This document shows, one piece after another, positions 24,731-38,236 of a stretch of 64,000 nt of DNA (position 1 is its first letter; each line of letters begins with the position of its first letter). A program made the translations under genes and the position numbers. The notes beneath the pieces were generated by a model that saw only the letters and a program-made list of their open reading frames with translations, made no database searches and was not told where the DNA came from. Source of the stretch: Callipepla californica brunnescens (taxonomy: Eukaryota > Chordata > Aves > Galliformes > Odontophoridae); contig JALIRH010000002.1 of NCBI GenBank assembly GCA_023055505.1, forward strand, positions 39,131,733-39,195,732. Reading direction: 5' to 3'.

Positions 24731-26338
24731 CCACTTATTTTTAATAAAATAGCTTGTGGTACTCAACATTTTCTTCAGGATTTTTTTTTTGGAACCAGGA
24801 AAACAGAATTAATTAATCCCAAATTCATTAATTTGCATCTAATAACATATAGCAAGGCTACATCCTTTATTTTATGTGTGTCTGTGTGTACACGTACACA
24901 AAAAAGCATGCATATGAGAGTTACATTACGTGAGACAGGAAGGGAGAGAAGGAGTCTTATAGATTAATTACAAACTTAGCACAGTCTGAAGCTGATGGAG
25001 GAGGTAGTAAAATCATGATGAGGAGCTTTCCCTTGGCAGAAGATCTGGGAGCTGTTTGACATTCAGAGCTAGATGTTATCTCAGTGCAGTTTTATTGCAG
25101 GACAAATCAGTAAGAAGAAACTACGCTCTTTCCAGTTCTCCAAGGTTCTTGGCTTCATCTTCTTTTCTGTAACAATCCAGAATGATTCAGAAAGAAGCTC
25201 CAAAATGCCACGACTGTCCTTGTAGCACTGACTCCTGACCTGTGAGCACTGGAATGTCAGCACTGAAGTCAAGTAAGTGCCTCAGAGGAAGAATTATAGA
25301 AAGCTTGACCATGAGCAAGCAAATACAGCTAGGTGATGGATCTACAACACTCCCTGAGATATTCATGTACAAGTGTACCTTATACATTCAGTGGCATGGA
25401 AGCCGCAAAGCTGGAGTTTCATTTGCTGCAAGCTGGTGCATGTATTTGTTTTGGTCTGTTCTAGGGCATGCTCAAAATGGAAATGGCCATTGAAACTAGC
25501 TCTACAGACACCCAAGGTAAATACACTGATACCACAATCTCTTGGACTCAACGAAGAACTGAATCACCTTCTGTGATAACTTCATAGTGAACATTTTCCA
25601 GAGAACGGATTTCTTTAATTCTCCATTGCTTAATTCTTTTAACCAGTTGGATCTTCCAGAAATAACTGGCCCTAAGAGCACAGGTCCTGAGTGGAAGGAA
25701 GACAGCCTGGACTGCTACAGCCCACCCACTTGTGATCTCAGATGAAGCCCAGGAGATCCTTGCTCTCCCTCCAGAAATGCTTTTGCCAATTTTGATTTGA
25801 GCAAGATGAACATTTGGATGTGGAGCTCAAGCTCTTAAACTCAGCATCTGCTGCTGTAACATATTTATGCCTGGAAAAATATCTCAGCCATCTGACAGTT
25901 GAATGAAGGACTGGCCTGCTCCTCCTGGTACACATATTCCAGCATCAATTAGTCGCTGCAAGTTGTTCCTCACTGGAATTTTGCCTACATTATTATTTGC
26001 ATACAACACACACACATCATATTAACCAGCCTTAAAATTTTGTGTCTGTTTTGATTCTGCGTAATCAAGACTCCAGGTTTCTTTCTTCTCAGAGAATGAG
26101 GCAGTTACGTTAGTCCAATGGATCAATGTTTTTTTCTCAGTGGAATCGTTTTTGGCATTTCCGCTGTTTTCATGAATCCCAAACAACCGAAAGTTGATTA
26201 TACTAGTAAATCACATGATTTTAATTTATGGAAGTGGGCAGGTGAAATCTCTCTAATAATACTGTTGATATTATTAGCAAGTTATGAGTTTTGAAGATGA
26301 GTAAAATCTGAATAGCAAAACCTTATAATGAATTAAAT
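24731..26338. other. AT-rich non-coding DNA, no gene seen
   Basis: Contains a short TG/CA-rich palindromic patch (24883-24916) and a brief CA run near 26008. Overlapping short frames on both strands between 25190 and 25580 are all under 85 codons and unrecognised. No interspersed repeat was found. Confidence 0.7.
24883..24916. repeat. Alternating purine-pyrimidine tract with 16-base palindrome
   Basis: TGTGTAC (24885-24891) and GTACACA (24894-24900) form a perfect inverted repeat around two bases, inside an 18-base purine-pyrimidine alternation (24883-24900). An A run and 'gcatgcatatg' (24906-24916), also alternating, follow. Z-DNA or cruciform formation is possible in principle. Confidence 0.6.
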
Positions 26339-26976
26339 GTTGGTTGACGAAAGACTCAACATGAACCAGCAATGTGCACTTGCAGCCCAGAAGGCCAACC
26401 GTATACTGGACTGCATGAAGAGATGTGTGGCCACTAGGTTGATGGAAGTGATTCTGCCCCTCTACTATGCTCTTGTGAGACTTCACTTGGAGTACTGTGT
26501 CCAGTTCTAGGGCCCCCAACACAAGAAGGACATCAGACTGTTGATGTGGGAGCAGCGGAGGGCCATGAAGCACCTCCCCTGAGAGGACAGGCTGAGAGAG
26601 CTGAGACTCTTCAGCCTGGAGAACAGACAGCTCTGAGGAGACCTTATAATGGCCCTCCAGTATTTGAAAGGGGCCTATAGGAAAGCTGTGGTGGGACAGG
26701 TAAAGACAGGCTGGGGGCAAATGGTTTTAAACTGAAAGAGGGTAGATTTAGATTAGACATTAAGAAGAAATTATTTACTGTGAGAGTGATGAGACACTGG
26801 AACAGGCTGCCCAGAGAGGCTGTGGATGCCCCCTCCCTGGAAGCACTCAAGGCCAGGCTGGATGGGGCTTTGAGCAGCCTGGTCTAGAGGGAGGTGTCTC
26901 TGCTTATAGCAGGGGGTTGGAACTAGATGGTCTTAAAGGTCCCTTCCAACCCAAACCATTCTATGTAATTATTCTG
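26339..26976 (+). mobile_element. CR1 LINE, longest 3' fragment in the window
   Basis: About 640 bases of CR1 on the + strand. Landmarks are 'ttggttgacgaaagactcaa' (26340), 'cagcccagaaggccaaccgt' (about 26382), 'ggagtactgtgtccagttct' (26490), 'gaggacaggctgagagagct' (about 26582), 'ctggaacaggctgcccagag' (about 26797), 'aaggccaggctggatggggc' (about 26850) and 'ggtcccttccaacccaaacc' (about 26938). The 5' part corresponds to the C-terminal end of ORF2; stops such as the one in 'ttctagggcc' (about 26504) break it. The 3' UTR is nearly complete and ends in 'attctatgtaattattctg'. A 148-codon frame on the opposite strand (26274-26720) is an antisense artefact of this repeat. Confidence 0.95.
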
Positions 26977-29355
26977 ATGGCACAGTGGTACGTTTTAGCA
27001 GCCTTCTGAGTCTTTCTCAGCTAGCCCATGTACAAGAGGCACCTGTACGTTATAAAGAGTTCTGGTTTTACTCCTCAAAAATTTCAGTTAGCCCATGCTA
27101 TTAAAACCTTGTGCAGTCTACAGGCCTGAAAGACACCATCCCTTGTGCAAAAACTTTTATACCAGATTCAGAGGGATTAATGAGACAGTAGAAAGCAACT
27201 GGGACAGAAGTCCAAGGGGGGAAAGTTTGTACATATAGTTCTGAAAAATGGACAGAAAGTGACTATATGAAAAAGTCGTCTTCATCAAAATATGACCACT
27301 TGTTCAAATCCAGCATGGTTATCTTTAAGATCACTTACACAGCCCAGCATGGAGAAACCACATAACAGAACACCTGATTAGGCATAGAAAGTTTTTTCTG
27401 ACAGTGCTTACATTCCTTTTGTTCACCAGAATTCACTTTTCCACACCCATATTTCCATAATCTCTTACCTTTTTGCTAAGATGACTAGTTAAACACAAAC
27501 TCCTCTATCTTGTTTGTTACCAAGGCTTAATAATGAAAGCCCTAACTAAGATTCTCACTTCCTTTTCTCCCTCTCTCATTATAAGCTATCAAAGCTCAGA
27601 CTTCAGAGATGAAGTTCTCAGAGAAGGGAATACCTATAACATGGTTTATCTCTTTTCTCATGAATTCCTTTATTTTTGAATCCCCACATCTTGTGCATCT
27701 CTGTGACAGTCAGCAGAGTGTTAGCAATACTACACTGTGAATCACTTACTCTCCTGATGCTTTACGCTTTGGGTCACAATGGATGTGCCGTATTAGCGAT
27801 AATCAGCTCCTGGGTGTTTCAATTAGATTTCTCTAAATTGAACAAGGTTCTGAAATCTAGATAAATTAAACTTCTTTGATTGCTTGGATAAATTGATCTG
27901 ATTTTTCTTTGCTCTGCTTGAACTGGTGGAATCAGAGCTAGATCACAGTCCAACTTCGCTTGACTTTTTCCTCGTTTGGCTAATCTTCTCCTTCAAAGAA
28001 TTCCACTGTTATAAAATCCTCATTTTCAAGAACCTCTATTCATCTCCTTGTAAATCTGTTGGATTCTGGGCTTATAAATGGACTGCTTAGCACTGCTCCT
28101 CTTTATTTCACAAATTCTGTCTTGTAAGCTGTCAGGCAGGGCTGGCTGCTGTTCTTCACCTTTGATAAAATCACCCAATTACAGCTGAGTTGAAAACCTG
28201 ACTTCTGAGCACTCAGTCCCTACAGCACGGCACAAAGTACACATCGTCTTTGCTTGTGGCAAAGTTACCTGCCTCTCAGACTTGGTTTAGTTACACCATA
28301 ACTTGAGCTGCCGCTGCTCGCCACCAGCAGAGGGACAGGCTGACCTTCACCAGCCCCACTGGAATGCTTCCAGTTTACCTACAGTGAGAACAAGGGCTTC
28401 TAAACAGCATGTCCCATTTAACCCAGTTATGTGTAAAAGTGAAAACAAAAAACAAAAAAAAAAGGGGTGCATAGAGAAAATAGAGGGATAAATGTCATTT
28501 GAGTTTGATATAGGTAGGAATACACAGATAAAACCAACACTGATAGTAATTACTTCAGTTATTATCAGCTAACACATTAGATAAACGGTTTATGGGCTAT
28601 GAAATAGAACATCCTGTGGCACTGCTTCCACGTTCACATCCCTATAGGGTCACTGAAGTTTGGTCTTATGCTGCCAAACCCAAGGAGGCTGCGTAAAACC
28701 TGAAAGAGGAAATGATACAGAAACTCATTTCCTCCATCATCAGAGACACTGATACCGCTAATCAGGAAAGAGAAAGGGAGACGTTAATAAATACTAACAA
28801 CAGCAGACTCTTAAGAAGTTATCAATAATAAAAGAGCCTAAGTAGGTAAAACACTGGTTTCTTACTGACGACAGAACCGCAGAAATCTTCGTATGCTTTT
28901 CATTGGTTTGAAAGCAATCACCTCCTAAATGAGGACGTTTTCTTTTCAGCACTCACAGAGTCCCTCAAACAGTTAAACACCTGATGAGGTATTCACATTG
29001 CCACATGAGCATACTGACTTTACAGAACTTGGAAAAATGAAAACGCTCTTGGAAGTTCTGCTGCCCCAGAGAGGAAGGCAAGGCTTCAGTTTAATCGATG
29101 CTTACCTGCTTCTGCAGTTTCATGCAGCCATGCACTTTTACTGCTGTCTCTGAGCACAACATGTGCTGGGAACCAGAGCACTTGACCTTACCCCACTCTG
29201 CAACAGGAGCTCTAGAGCAGTTTCTACCTTCAGCAAGGAGCTGAGCTCATTTCCCCTCGCACCCAGCACAGAGCAACCTAATACACCTCATCATGTGGTG
29301 TGTTGCCATAGCAGCAATGAATCCAGCTGCTGCAACACAAAAGACTGATAAAAAG

Positions 29356-29387
29356 TTTTTTTTTTCTTCTTCTTCTTTTTTTTTCTT
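29356..29387. repeat. Polypyrimidine tract (T/C), 32 bases
   Basis: Only T and C over 32 bases, with a core of TTC units flanked by T runs. It could act as a polypyrimidine tract if transcribed on the + strand, but the following bases ('gtccacccacccagg') do not make a compelling splice acceptor. Treated as a simple repeat. Confidence 0.85.
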
Positions 29388-30753
29388 GTCCACCCACCCA
29401 GGAAAAGTCAGGGTTATTTTCTGGCACAGCAAATCTAATCCAGATGGACTCATGCCACCTATGAGAGCTACACTGCAACGAAGACTAAAAAGAAAGACAC
29501 AATTAAACTATACATTTTACTTCAGGGGATTTGGATTTTATTTATAAGGGAACTAATGAGTTAATAATGTGAAATCACCACTGATCCCTTAAACAGCTGA
29601 TCGATATCTTTCTGCTCCTGCCATTCACTGGTTTCAAAATTCAGGTCACTAAGTCCATGGAAAACGAAAACACACGATCATACTTAACAGAAATGCAACA
29701 GTGCAGCTGCACCATCAGCACAGGTGGCAAATGCCAGATTAGCACCTTCAGAAAGGCAATGGGCACTTCCACCCTCCCAGCCTTGGAAATTTTTACAAGA
29801 TAGTTTACCTATAGAACGTAACTGTATGTATCTGGAAAATGCTAAATAATCATCATTAGCACCTCTGTAATGCATTCTACATGAGCATTAACCACAGCAG
29901 AGGTTTTGGAGTTAAATACTGATGCTTTCCAGCTTCGGAACGTATTGCACTGCTGAGATAGATAGTATAATATTATCACTCAATGTCTGCTTTGGAAAGC
30001 ATAATGGAACACATGAACGAGCACCTCACAACTGCACCTTTGAGAACAAAGTTTGACTAGGGAGCAGGGTAGTTTCTTCTTCACGAGCAGCAATGTAGCT
30101 GAAAGAACCTGATCCACAGTATAAGACATGCACCAGTATTTTCAGAAGTGGTTTTCATGGGGTTTGCCCAGCAGCCAGTCTTCCCTACACCTGCTAGGCG
30201 TTTTTAATCAGAATGACCTCTCTCATCGCCGAGACAAAATTTTAGTTGGTGTGAAAGAGAACACTGCTCCAAAAATAACCTAAGTAGTAATGCACTGCTG
30301 CAACTGTGTCACTAAAAGGCCAGCATTTCTATTTGTCTGAATATGATGAAAAAAATCAGAGAAATTAGCCATTGCTATCATGGATCTTGATACAAAATAA
30401 AAATAAAATCATACCTACTAATTAATTATTTTGTACTGCTTCTGAGTAGAGTCAAACTCTGTTAAAGTTCATTCATATTTTTGTCCTGTTGTCATAAAGT
30501 ACCCACCAAAGCTGTTTGTTGGCTGTAACTGCCACAGAGGCTGGAAGTAGCAGACCCCCAGTTCTGTAGGGCCACAGCTGTAAGAGACCTCTGAAGACAG
30601 ACAAAGCAACGCAGGCTCCTGGCAGAGTTGCCTCACTTTGCCTTGAAGTAGGCATTTATTATTAATTTCCTAAAATTCTGTCTGGTGTTCCCAAGAGAGG
30701 GACAAAACACACGATGCAAGAGAATGTTATTCAGAATAATTTCTGCAATCACT

Positions 30754-30803
30754 ATACTGTATATATCATATATATTGTATCTACATATTGCATATATTGT
30801 AAT
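30754..30803. repeat. AT-rich imperfect repeat
   Basis: The words 'catatatattgta' and 'catatattgta' recur within 50 bases of A/T-dominated sequence. A low-complexity tract. Confidence 0.7.
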
Positions 30804-30971
30804 TCTACAACAACTTGCATCTTCTTAATTGTTACCTTGCTGTGAATGTTCTCCCCCCAGATTCGCACTGCCAGGAGCACAGACAAACCATAAAATGCTT
30901 CCTAAAGCTGTATAATGTGATGCAGTCTTGGTTGCTGCATTTGCAAACACTATGATAAGCACTTTGCAAAC

Positions 30972-30987
30972 AAAAAAAAAAAAAAAA
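30972..30987. repeat. Homopolymer A run, 16 bases
   Basis: Uninterrupted A run followed by 'tgcaaaaaataac'. No polyadenylation signal is placed upstream in a way that suggests a retrocopy. Confidence 0.9.
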
Positions 30988-33900
30988 TGCAAAAAATAAC
31001 AAAAGCCGAGAAGCAAACAAGCATTCTGTGCACATCTACTAACGTTACTGTTTTTTCTGTATGCATTTAATGCTTGAGTGTAGAGTGAAATGTATGTTAA
31101 GAAAAGAAAGAAGAAAAGAAATCCTATGAATGGAGCCTCATCGACTACTTAAGGAAGTCACCTGCTCTAAAAGAAATGAACGCAAGCTTTTGAAGAGGGA
31201 TGTCCTCTCTGTCTGAACCAGCAGCCAGCATAGCTTGCACTGCTGAGGTTGCAGGTTGGAAGCCCAGCACCAGCCTCCCCAGCATGCCCCCAATCAGTGA
31301 GACGTGGGACGGGCAACACCTGCTCACTGTTTATGGCAGGGCTGAAAACTCGGCCATTATTGGAGCCACAGTTTCAATAATTCATGTCTGCTCAGGTGCC
31401 CCAAGGCTAAAGGCAGCCTCCCGTGTCGCTCACAATTTAACGCTTTAACAGGCTTTCTCTCTTCTGCTGTGCTGCCCCCTAAGCCCAGTTCTCCTACGCT
31501 CTTGGGGGGTCTGCAGCGAACTTAGGGCACCTGCAGTGCAAGCAAGCTTGGTAGTAACAGAAAATAGCTCTGAACTCTTCTGTATTTTAACAGCAGCAGG
31601 CACCCTGCTCCTGAGGATGGTGCCAGGTGGCATGTACTTTGGTGTAGAAAGCGCCAGACATGAGCATGCTCTTTCTTCTGTAACAGTTAATGCACACCTG
31701 GAAGTCACAAGAGAGACTGTGCCAATGTCAAACATATGCACACGGAGGTCACTCTGTCTGACTTCACATGCCCTATAGCCAGGGACTGCCTTACACAGGC
31801 GCCGTTTGCTCTTTTAAGATGAATGGCCACTTTGCCACAAAAATATCTTCTCATCAGAAATGCTGCTGATCTATGTAAAGCTTTTACAGGCCTCTTCTTT
31901 CACTATCATGGGATAATTGATTCTCCTATGCAAAGCCCAAGCCATGCAAAATGAAAGTCTGGCTCCTACACGAACTAGCACTTTTTGGAGGAGCCCAGCA
32001 GCAGCCGCCAAGACTCATATGTCCCTGTAAAATGTGGCCCAGGCAGCAGCGATGGAGCCACAGCACTGCTCCAGCCCTTCCAGCACCGAGCATGAGCTGA
32101 TAGAAAGAATCACATTATTTTTTCTCTGCGCCCTCGCTTGTCTGAAAGACAAGTGTGACTTCCTTCATGCTGACATCATGGCCTGGCACGTCCTTTAGAT
32201 AAGGACCAGCATTTATGCTTCTATTTTTCCCCTTGACTACCTTTTCTCTCTTCATGGAGACCAGAGTACTTCTTCAGACTCATGGCTCCCAAAATTTTGC
32301 CCTAGTAGTGCTGAGCAGGAGCCAGCAGCTGTGGGGTGGATATGTGGGAAGACCTTACAGTGAGGCAGCATGTCACACAGCTCACAGCTGTGGCCCTAAT
32401 CTTCCAATCTCTGAAAAGAGGCTGCAGCATCCAAAACCTCCACAGCCCCTCCTTCTCTCCTCTGATTAGGGAGAACTCACAGGCTGCCACAAAGCACTAC
32501 CAGGGTTATGGTACCTCTGCCATGCCTGTCAGACTGCCTCTATGGCACAGTGTGGCCTGATCCTGCAGCCCTCAGGTAGCAGCCCAGCCATTACTCCAGC
32601 ACCAGCAGCACCGTGGTACCTGGGAGACCCAGTGTTTGCAGGCCTGGGCCATGATAACACGGAGGACTGATAGCTCTAGTGCTCCCTACTCAGGGGAACC
32701 AATGTGCAAACACAGCAGGCCAGGCAAAAGTCTTTACACATTGTTTCTCAAAGGGATGCATTTAAAAAACATGTATAACAGCAATTAGGTTCCCCACCAC
32801 TACAGTCTCTTCTATGCTCAAACAGAGAGTGTTAAACACAGAACATATTTCTTCATTTATATTTGAACATGTTTATACAGAACACATAGCTTGAACTGCC
32901 TCAGAACCCATGTGGGCCAAGTCAGCCCCACCATCAGCCTCTCATCACCCATTCAAAAGCCCCATGGGTGCTTCTGGGCCCCGAGCTCCCTTCAGCAGGG
33001 AGATGACCAATCATACTCAAGACACAAATAGATATAAGCAATGGACTAGATGAAGAGAGCAGACGAACTGCATTTGCATATCTGCTATTTTAAGAATCCA
33101 ACTGGAATGACCTGAATTGCCCACATAGAGACACCTGCCTCTCTGCAGTGAAGTTGCAGGGAATTTCTTCTAACACCGTCCTCTGAATTGCATCCAAGTT
33201 GGATGTACAAAGCAGATGGTATCTGTGCATCTCCTAAGGCTCTGCTTTGAGTAGACAAAAAAATCAGTTTCAGGAGCGCAGATCGCAATCCACGTGAGCT
33301 GGGGGCTAGAGAAGCACTGCAGAATCCCTGATTCCAGAGGCTCTGATAAGGGGCTCCTGTCAGAAGCTCTAGCACCGCTTCACCCATTTGTTTTCCCTCA
33401 CCTCAGGTACCCACCATAAACCAAAGTTGCTACAGAAAGGCAGCCCCAGGGGGAAAGTAAGGCCAACCAAGAAGGGTGGGGATCGGGAGGTGCTCCCCTC
33501 CGAGCTGGTGCCAGAGGTGGATGGGGATCCCAGCCAATGCTCTCCAACATAGGGCTCTGAGACATGAGGCCAAGCAACACTTCTGATCGCCTGTCATGAC
33601 AGATCTGGCAGTTTTTCTTCATCATGTCCTGGCCTGAGGCACCAGCCAGATGATGTTATCAGTAAGTAATTCTGATGGCTCCAATTTTCTACACAGTTGC
33701 AATGGGACACAGCAGCCTTTCTTGCTTTCTGACCCTCAAAGCAGGTTCCTCAGATAAGATTCCCATAAATACAAAGCTTTATGCAGTTTTCTGGAATGCT
33801 TAATCCCTGTGATTATTAGGGTTACATTTACATATCATCGTTATCAAATCTCATGTTGTTTTGTTATCGTTTGGGCTTCTTAAGGCTACAGCTGCCACAA

Positions 33901-36297
33901 AATGTAAAAATTCTGCCTTACAAGAGATCTGAGGATTGTCTTAGCATAAGCTATATATATGGTGATGTTTTTCTTTGTAGATAAAAGCAGGAATCCTGTT
34001 AGCATTCATATATGCCTCCCTAGATACTTACTCCATGCTTTAATCAACCCTTGGATTCGAGACTTTCATGAGACATATAACAAGTAGGGCCACTGCAGCA
34101 CCATTTAACCACTTGGCCAGAGGGGCACAGGGATATCTTATTTTCAAAACGATTAAGGGTATACCAACAACCTTTTAACAACAGTGGTTTGCTGACGGAA
34201 AGCCCACCATAACAGAACTGAAGTTACTGCAAGCAGTACCATGACATCACTAGTTGAAAAGCTGAAACTCAAAAGTCAGCCTGCCACTGGTTAGTTGCAG
34301 GATGTCAGGGAAGCCCATGTGCCTCAGGCAGAAGGAAGCCATGGGGGCAGCATCCACCGGCAGTGGCCAGGACAGAGCCAGGAGCAGCATCCACCTTAAG
34401 TGAAATAAACAGTGTCCAAACACCATGGCAACAAGAACAAATTCCTACCTATCTGCTCTTCTACATGTCCTCTCAAGCTTGCTGCAGTGTTACCCTGCTA
34501 GCAGGCAGCATGAGCATTCTGCTGTGGGGAGCAACAGCATGCCTCTGCAAATGCTATGGAAGTTATTTTGCCTTCAGGCAACAATAATCTGTACAGGGCT
34601 TTGCATGACTGTATTTTGTATTTCCTACCTATAAAGAGCAACAGTCTTTGTGCGGGCAGTCCTTAACTAAAAATATTTTAAACTCTTATTTGAATATTTG
34701 ATTATACTTTGAAGGGAGAAAATGAGAAAGGTCCTGCTGCAATTTTCAATTCTGCCTTACTATTGCACCATAGATACTTTTAGAGCTTAGTTAATGGCTT
34801 CTGTGTTTTTCACCAGCTCGCCTTAATACATCTGGAAAATCAGTAGGAGGCAATGAGGAGTCTGAGATACCTCAGTGCATGTAGGTCCCTCTGCTGCAGC
34901 CTTAATCTTTTGTCATTTGACCCCTCATATATTGCAAAGCACCACCTGGCTGACTTCAAGCAGAAGCACTGAATGTACACCCCAACTGACCTGAATTATA
35001 TCTAACAAAGAAGGCACCCCTGAACAGACGTTGCCTGATGTTGTACTACCCTCACACAGGCAAATCCAGAGGAGCCAAAACTCTGCCACTTCCTGGGCCC
35101 CCGCTCCACAGAGCACAAGAAACACAGCTTTTGAATCCAGCAAGTCCAATTAAGCACATTCTTAAGCAGGAGGGCTGGAAACCAATAGATCTTGTATTGA
35201 CAGGCGTAACTATCAAAAGCAACAACACTTGATTTTCATTTATGGGCCTATTTGCATTTTTTTATATTAATGCACTGGGATGTAGTGGTTTCCCTCTCCC
35301 CCTATCTCTTTGAAAACATGTTAATGTGCTTCTTTTTACTTAAGAAAAGTAAAAATGGATGTATTTGGCAAATCTAACACTACTCAGAGAGAAATGACAT
35401 TAAATAGGGCAGCATCAGCACCAATTACAATAATGCTTTAGTATTGCTGTGTCTGCTATTAGCATGAATGATAAGTATGAGGAACAGTACTGTGATAAAT
35501 GTAAAAGCCTTTGTAGAGAACCCTTTAAGGAAAATGTGATCACACAGTGTAAACAACATCAGTGGTTTTCACATGACTTTAACCAAAGCAAATCTCACCT
35601 TCCTGTTAGGACTACTGTGTGATACAGAGCAATACAGGGAACAAAATGAAGATGGAAGAAGACAGAATGAGACAGGTTATCTGAAATTGTTAGCTGCTGC
35701 GAGGTAACTTCTTTGTTTTAGTGAATTCTGTGCAACAGATGAAGCACTCTCCCATTTTCAAATGAGGGCAGTGCACCAGGGCACCTAATACCCTCCATTA
35801 GGCCTGCCCTCTGCTGACATGTATCCCACTGATTCCCCCAAAAGCATCCCACAGAGTTTAGGTACTAGGGGCTCTGACAGGAAAGGCTGTAAGGAGTTAA
35901 TTCATTCTGTTCCCAGCTCTGGCAGGCTGGATTCATTTCCTACTTGTATCGAAAATAAAAATAAATTCTATCTTCACCCAGTGCTTTTCCCTGAAAAAGA
36001 AAAAAAGAAACAAGTTCCCACTCCATCTGAGAAGAGAAGCAGCCTTCTACAGGAAACCAAAGGAGCAATGCTGATTACAGAATTGGCAGAACGGTCCCTG
36101 CCATCCTAAGGAGACCCATGCAAGCTTTGCAATAAGCACACCACAGCCGCGTGGTCCTTCAGATATGAGAAAATCTGATATGATCAAACCCTCTCTCCTC
36201 TTCCCCCAAAACTCCTCTGCCCAAGGTAAAACAGCTCAGACATCTCCCAGCTTTCATATTTTGAGCCATGAATGACATACAGGATGGGCGTCCATTG

Positions 36298-36318
36298 AAA
36301 AAAAAAAAAAAAAAAAAA
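36298..36318. repeat. Homopolymer A run, 21 bases
   Basis: The longest A run in the window. The 40 bases before it carry no AATAAA-type signal and no recognisable gene or SINE body, so a retrocopy tail is not supported. Confidence 0.9.
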
Positions 36319-38236
36319 GTGAAACAGAACAGAAGTGATAAAATAGGCTTTTGACTCAACTGCTTATGCAGATGTCTGGGAATCCAGATCTGCTTGTGCC
36401 ATAGCATGTCTTACCTACAGCTCTCTTAGAACACAGCAGGATGCTGCTATCTTCGTTCACTGTCTGTCAATCTTCCTGTATGTGAACTATGTCTAATCAT
36501 GAATCAGTTCATCTGCATCCTCAGATTTCCCTCTCTGATTCCACAAAAAGGTACACACCAGTAAGTAACCTGTCAAAAACCCAAGAACTCTGCACTTGCA
36601 ATATTGCATGCACTACAAAAACCTGGGCAGTTTTTTTCCTCCTGATTCTTCCCTGAGAAATCATCCTGTATTTCATGTGTGCCTTGCAAGTGGCAGGAGA
36701 GGCCTGCACCCTGCTATTCACTGCCTCACACTCGAGACAAGAGGCCAAAGTCCTGACTTTGAATGGGAGCTGGAGAACATCTGACCTGCTCCCTTCCATA
36801 TGCAGCCTTTTTGGAAGAGCGAGGAGCTTCCAGGAGCCCTGGAACTCAGCAATGTGACTTCTGCATACCTTGCACAAAAAATGTAAAAGGTGCTGTGGAA
36901 TCTCTGCCCAAGGGGCACTGCCACACTCTGGAATTCCTCCTCCTGTTCCTGCCAAGAACCTCTAATCTCTCCTTTCTTCTGGATGTAAACTAACAAAACA
37001 TCAAGCATGACAGGACGGATTTCTTTCTACTACCATTCACTGCAATGAAAGTCTTAAAGTGCCCCTGTAATACCCTCAAATCCCATACTTACACCAAGCT
37101 CCGAGGAATCTATTTCTCCTTAGCCAGCTTTGAACATCTTAAAAGCAGCATTGGTCCTCATCCCACTGTTCAGCTGCACTTCATTCACTGCCCTAAAGCA
37201 CCTCTTCAGCAATTCTGAACAAAAGAAACCCTGCGTCACCGGGCATTTGCACCAGGGAGAGAGGATGGTTATGATGAGTAAGAATCCCCACTGTATTTCA
37301 AATTGCAAGCAGAAAGGACAGAGCCTTTCAGGTCACCACCAGTGGACCAAACTCAGCACAAAACTTCTGTGTCCTGATGAGGTAAATGAACTGCGTGGCC
37401 CAGGGGACAGAGGTGACTGAACTCTTGGGATTCGAGCACATTAGGACTGACTGACCAACTACACCACTGACCTCCAAATGAAACACCTGCATAAATGTGG
37501 TTAAAGCAGACACTGCACTGAACTGTCCTTATAGTTATTAATATATCTACAGAAAACTGTTGGGGGAAGACAGCTAGGAAATCGTATTCAAAGTAATCAA
37601 GTTGAAGACAGCTGCATCTGATTAAAAAGAGTTTTAATTTAACTAGTACTGAGAGAGTCAGCCAGCACATGGGAGGAGGAATGCAAATGAAGTGTTTGCT
37701 CATCAATCTGACAGACAGCTGGGACTGCTGGCCATCCTGCCCATGCACACAGGGCAGCGGGCTCTGCAGCACTTCCGAAATCCAGGCAGGTCATGGAGCA
37801 CCCGCAGTTAGCAGGAATATGACAGATCACTCAACTGTGGTAAAAATAGGCATAATGAAACGGATCAAGACTCCTTCCTGCACTTTAAAATGGAAGCCTT
37901 CTGGGGTAGGGGAAGTGATATCCAAAATGCAGAGTGCATAGAGCAATAAATTTATCTCATTACGTTGTCTGAAGAGGGACAAATCTGAAAGGCATCAAGT
38001 TATTCTTACCCCACAATGTCATCTACCTTTTATACCTGACCGCCCTCAGGTAGCATCAGCCCACCAGAGACATGTTTACTCTGCCTATGATGGATTCTGA
38101 TAAACTTTCAGGGATATTTGTAACACTCTAAAATTAGTTTCCAAAGGACCTGTGTTAGAGCAGAGTGCATGTCTACCTGAAATATGCTGTACTTGCCTGG
38201 TTTATTTAGTTAAAAAAAAACAACTCAGTGAAGTTG

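Larger units (their letters stand above)
26977..38236. other. Long repeat-poor non-coding stretch, no gene seen
   Basis: About 11 kb with no CR1 copy that I can recognise, the longest such gap except 12.4-22.0 kb's similar length. It is AT-rich at 27.4-28.2, 30.3-31.1 and 34.6-35.6 kb. It is more GC-rich, with short overlapping frames on both strands, at 31.2-33.6 and 36.5-37.9 kb. None of those frames exceeds 144 codons or shows a known motif. Patches resembling conserved non-coding elements are given under findings. Confidence 0.65.

Noticed and set aside
26274..26720. 148-codon open frame on the - strand
   Set aside because: It lies antisense over the CR1 copy at 26339-26976 and reflects the repeat, not a gene.
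27290..27345. 'gttcaaatccagc' as a tRNA T-arm
   Set aside because: No A-box, acceptor stem or anticodon arm could be folded around it by eye.
36298..36318. A run as the tail of a processed pseudogene
   Set aside because: No polyadenylation signal or recognisable gene body lies upstream, and avian CR1 machinery does not usually make poly-A-tailed retrocopies.
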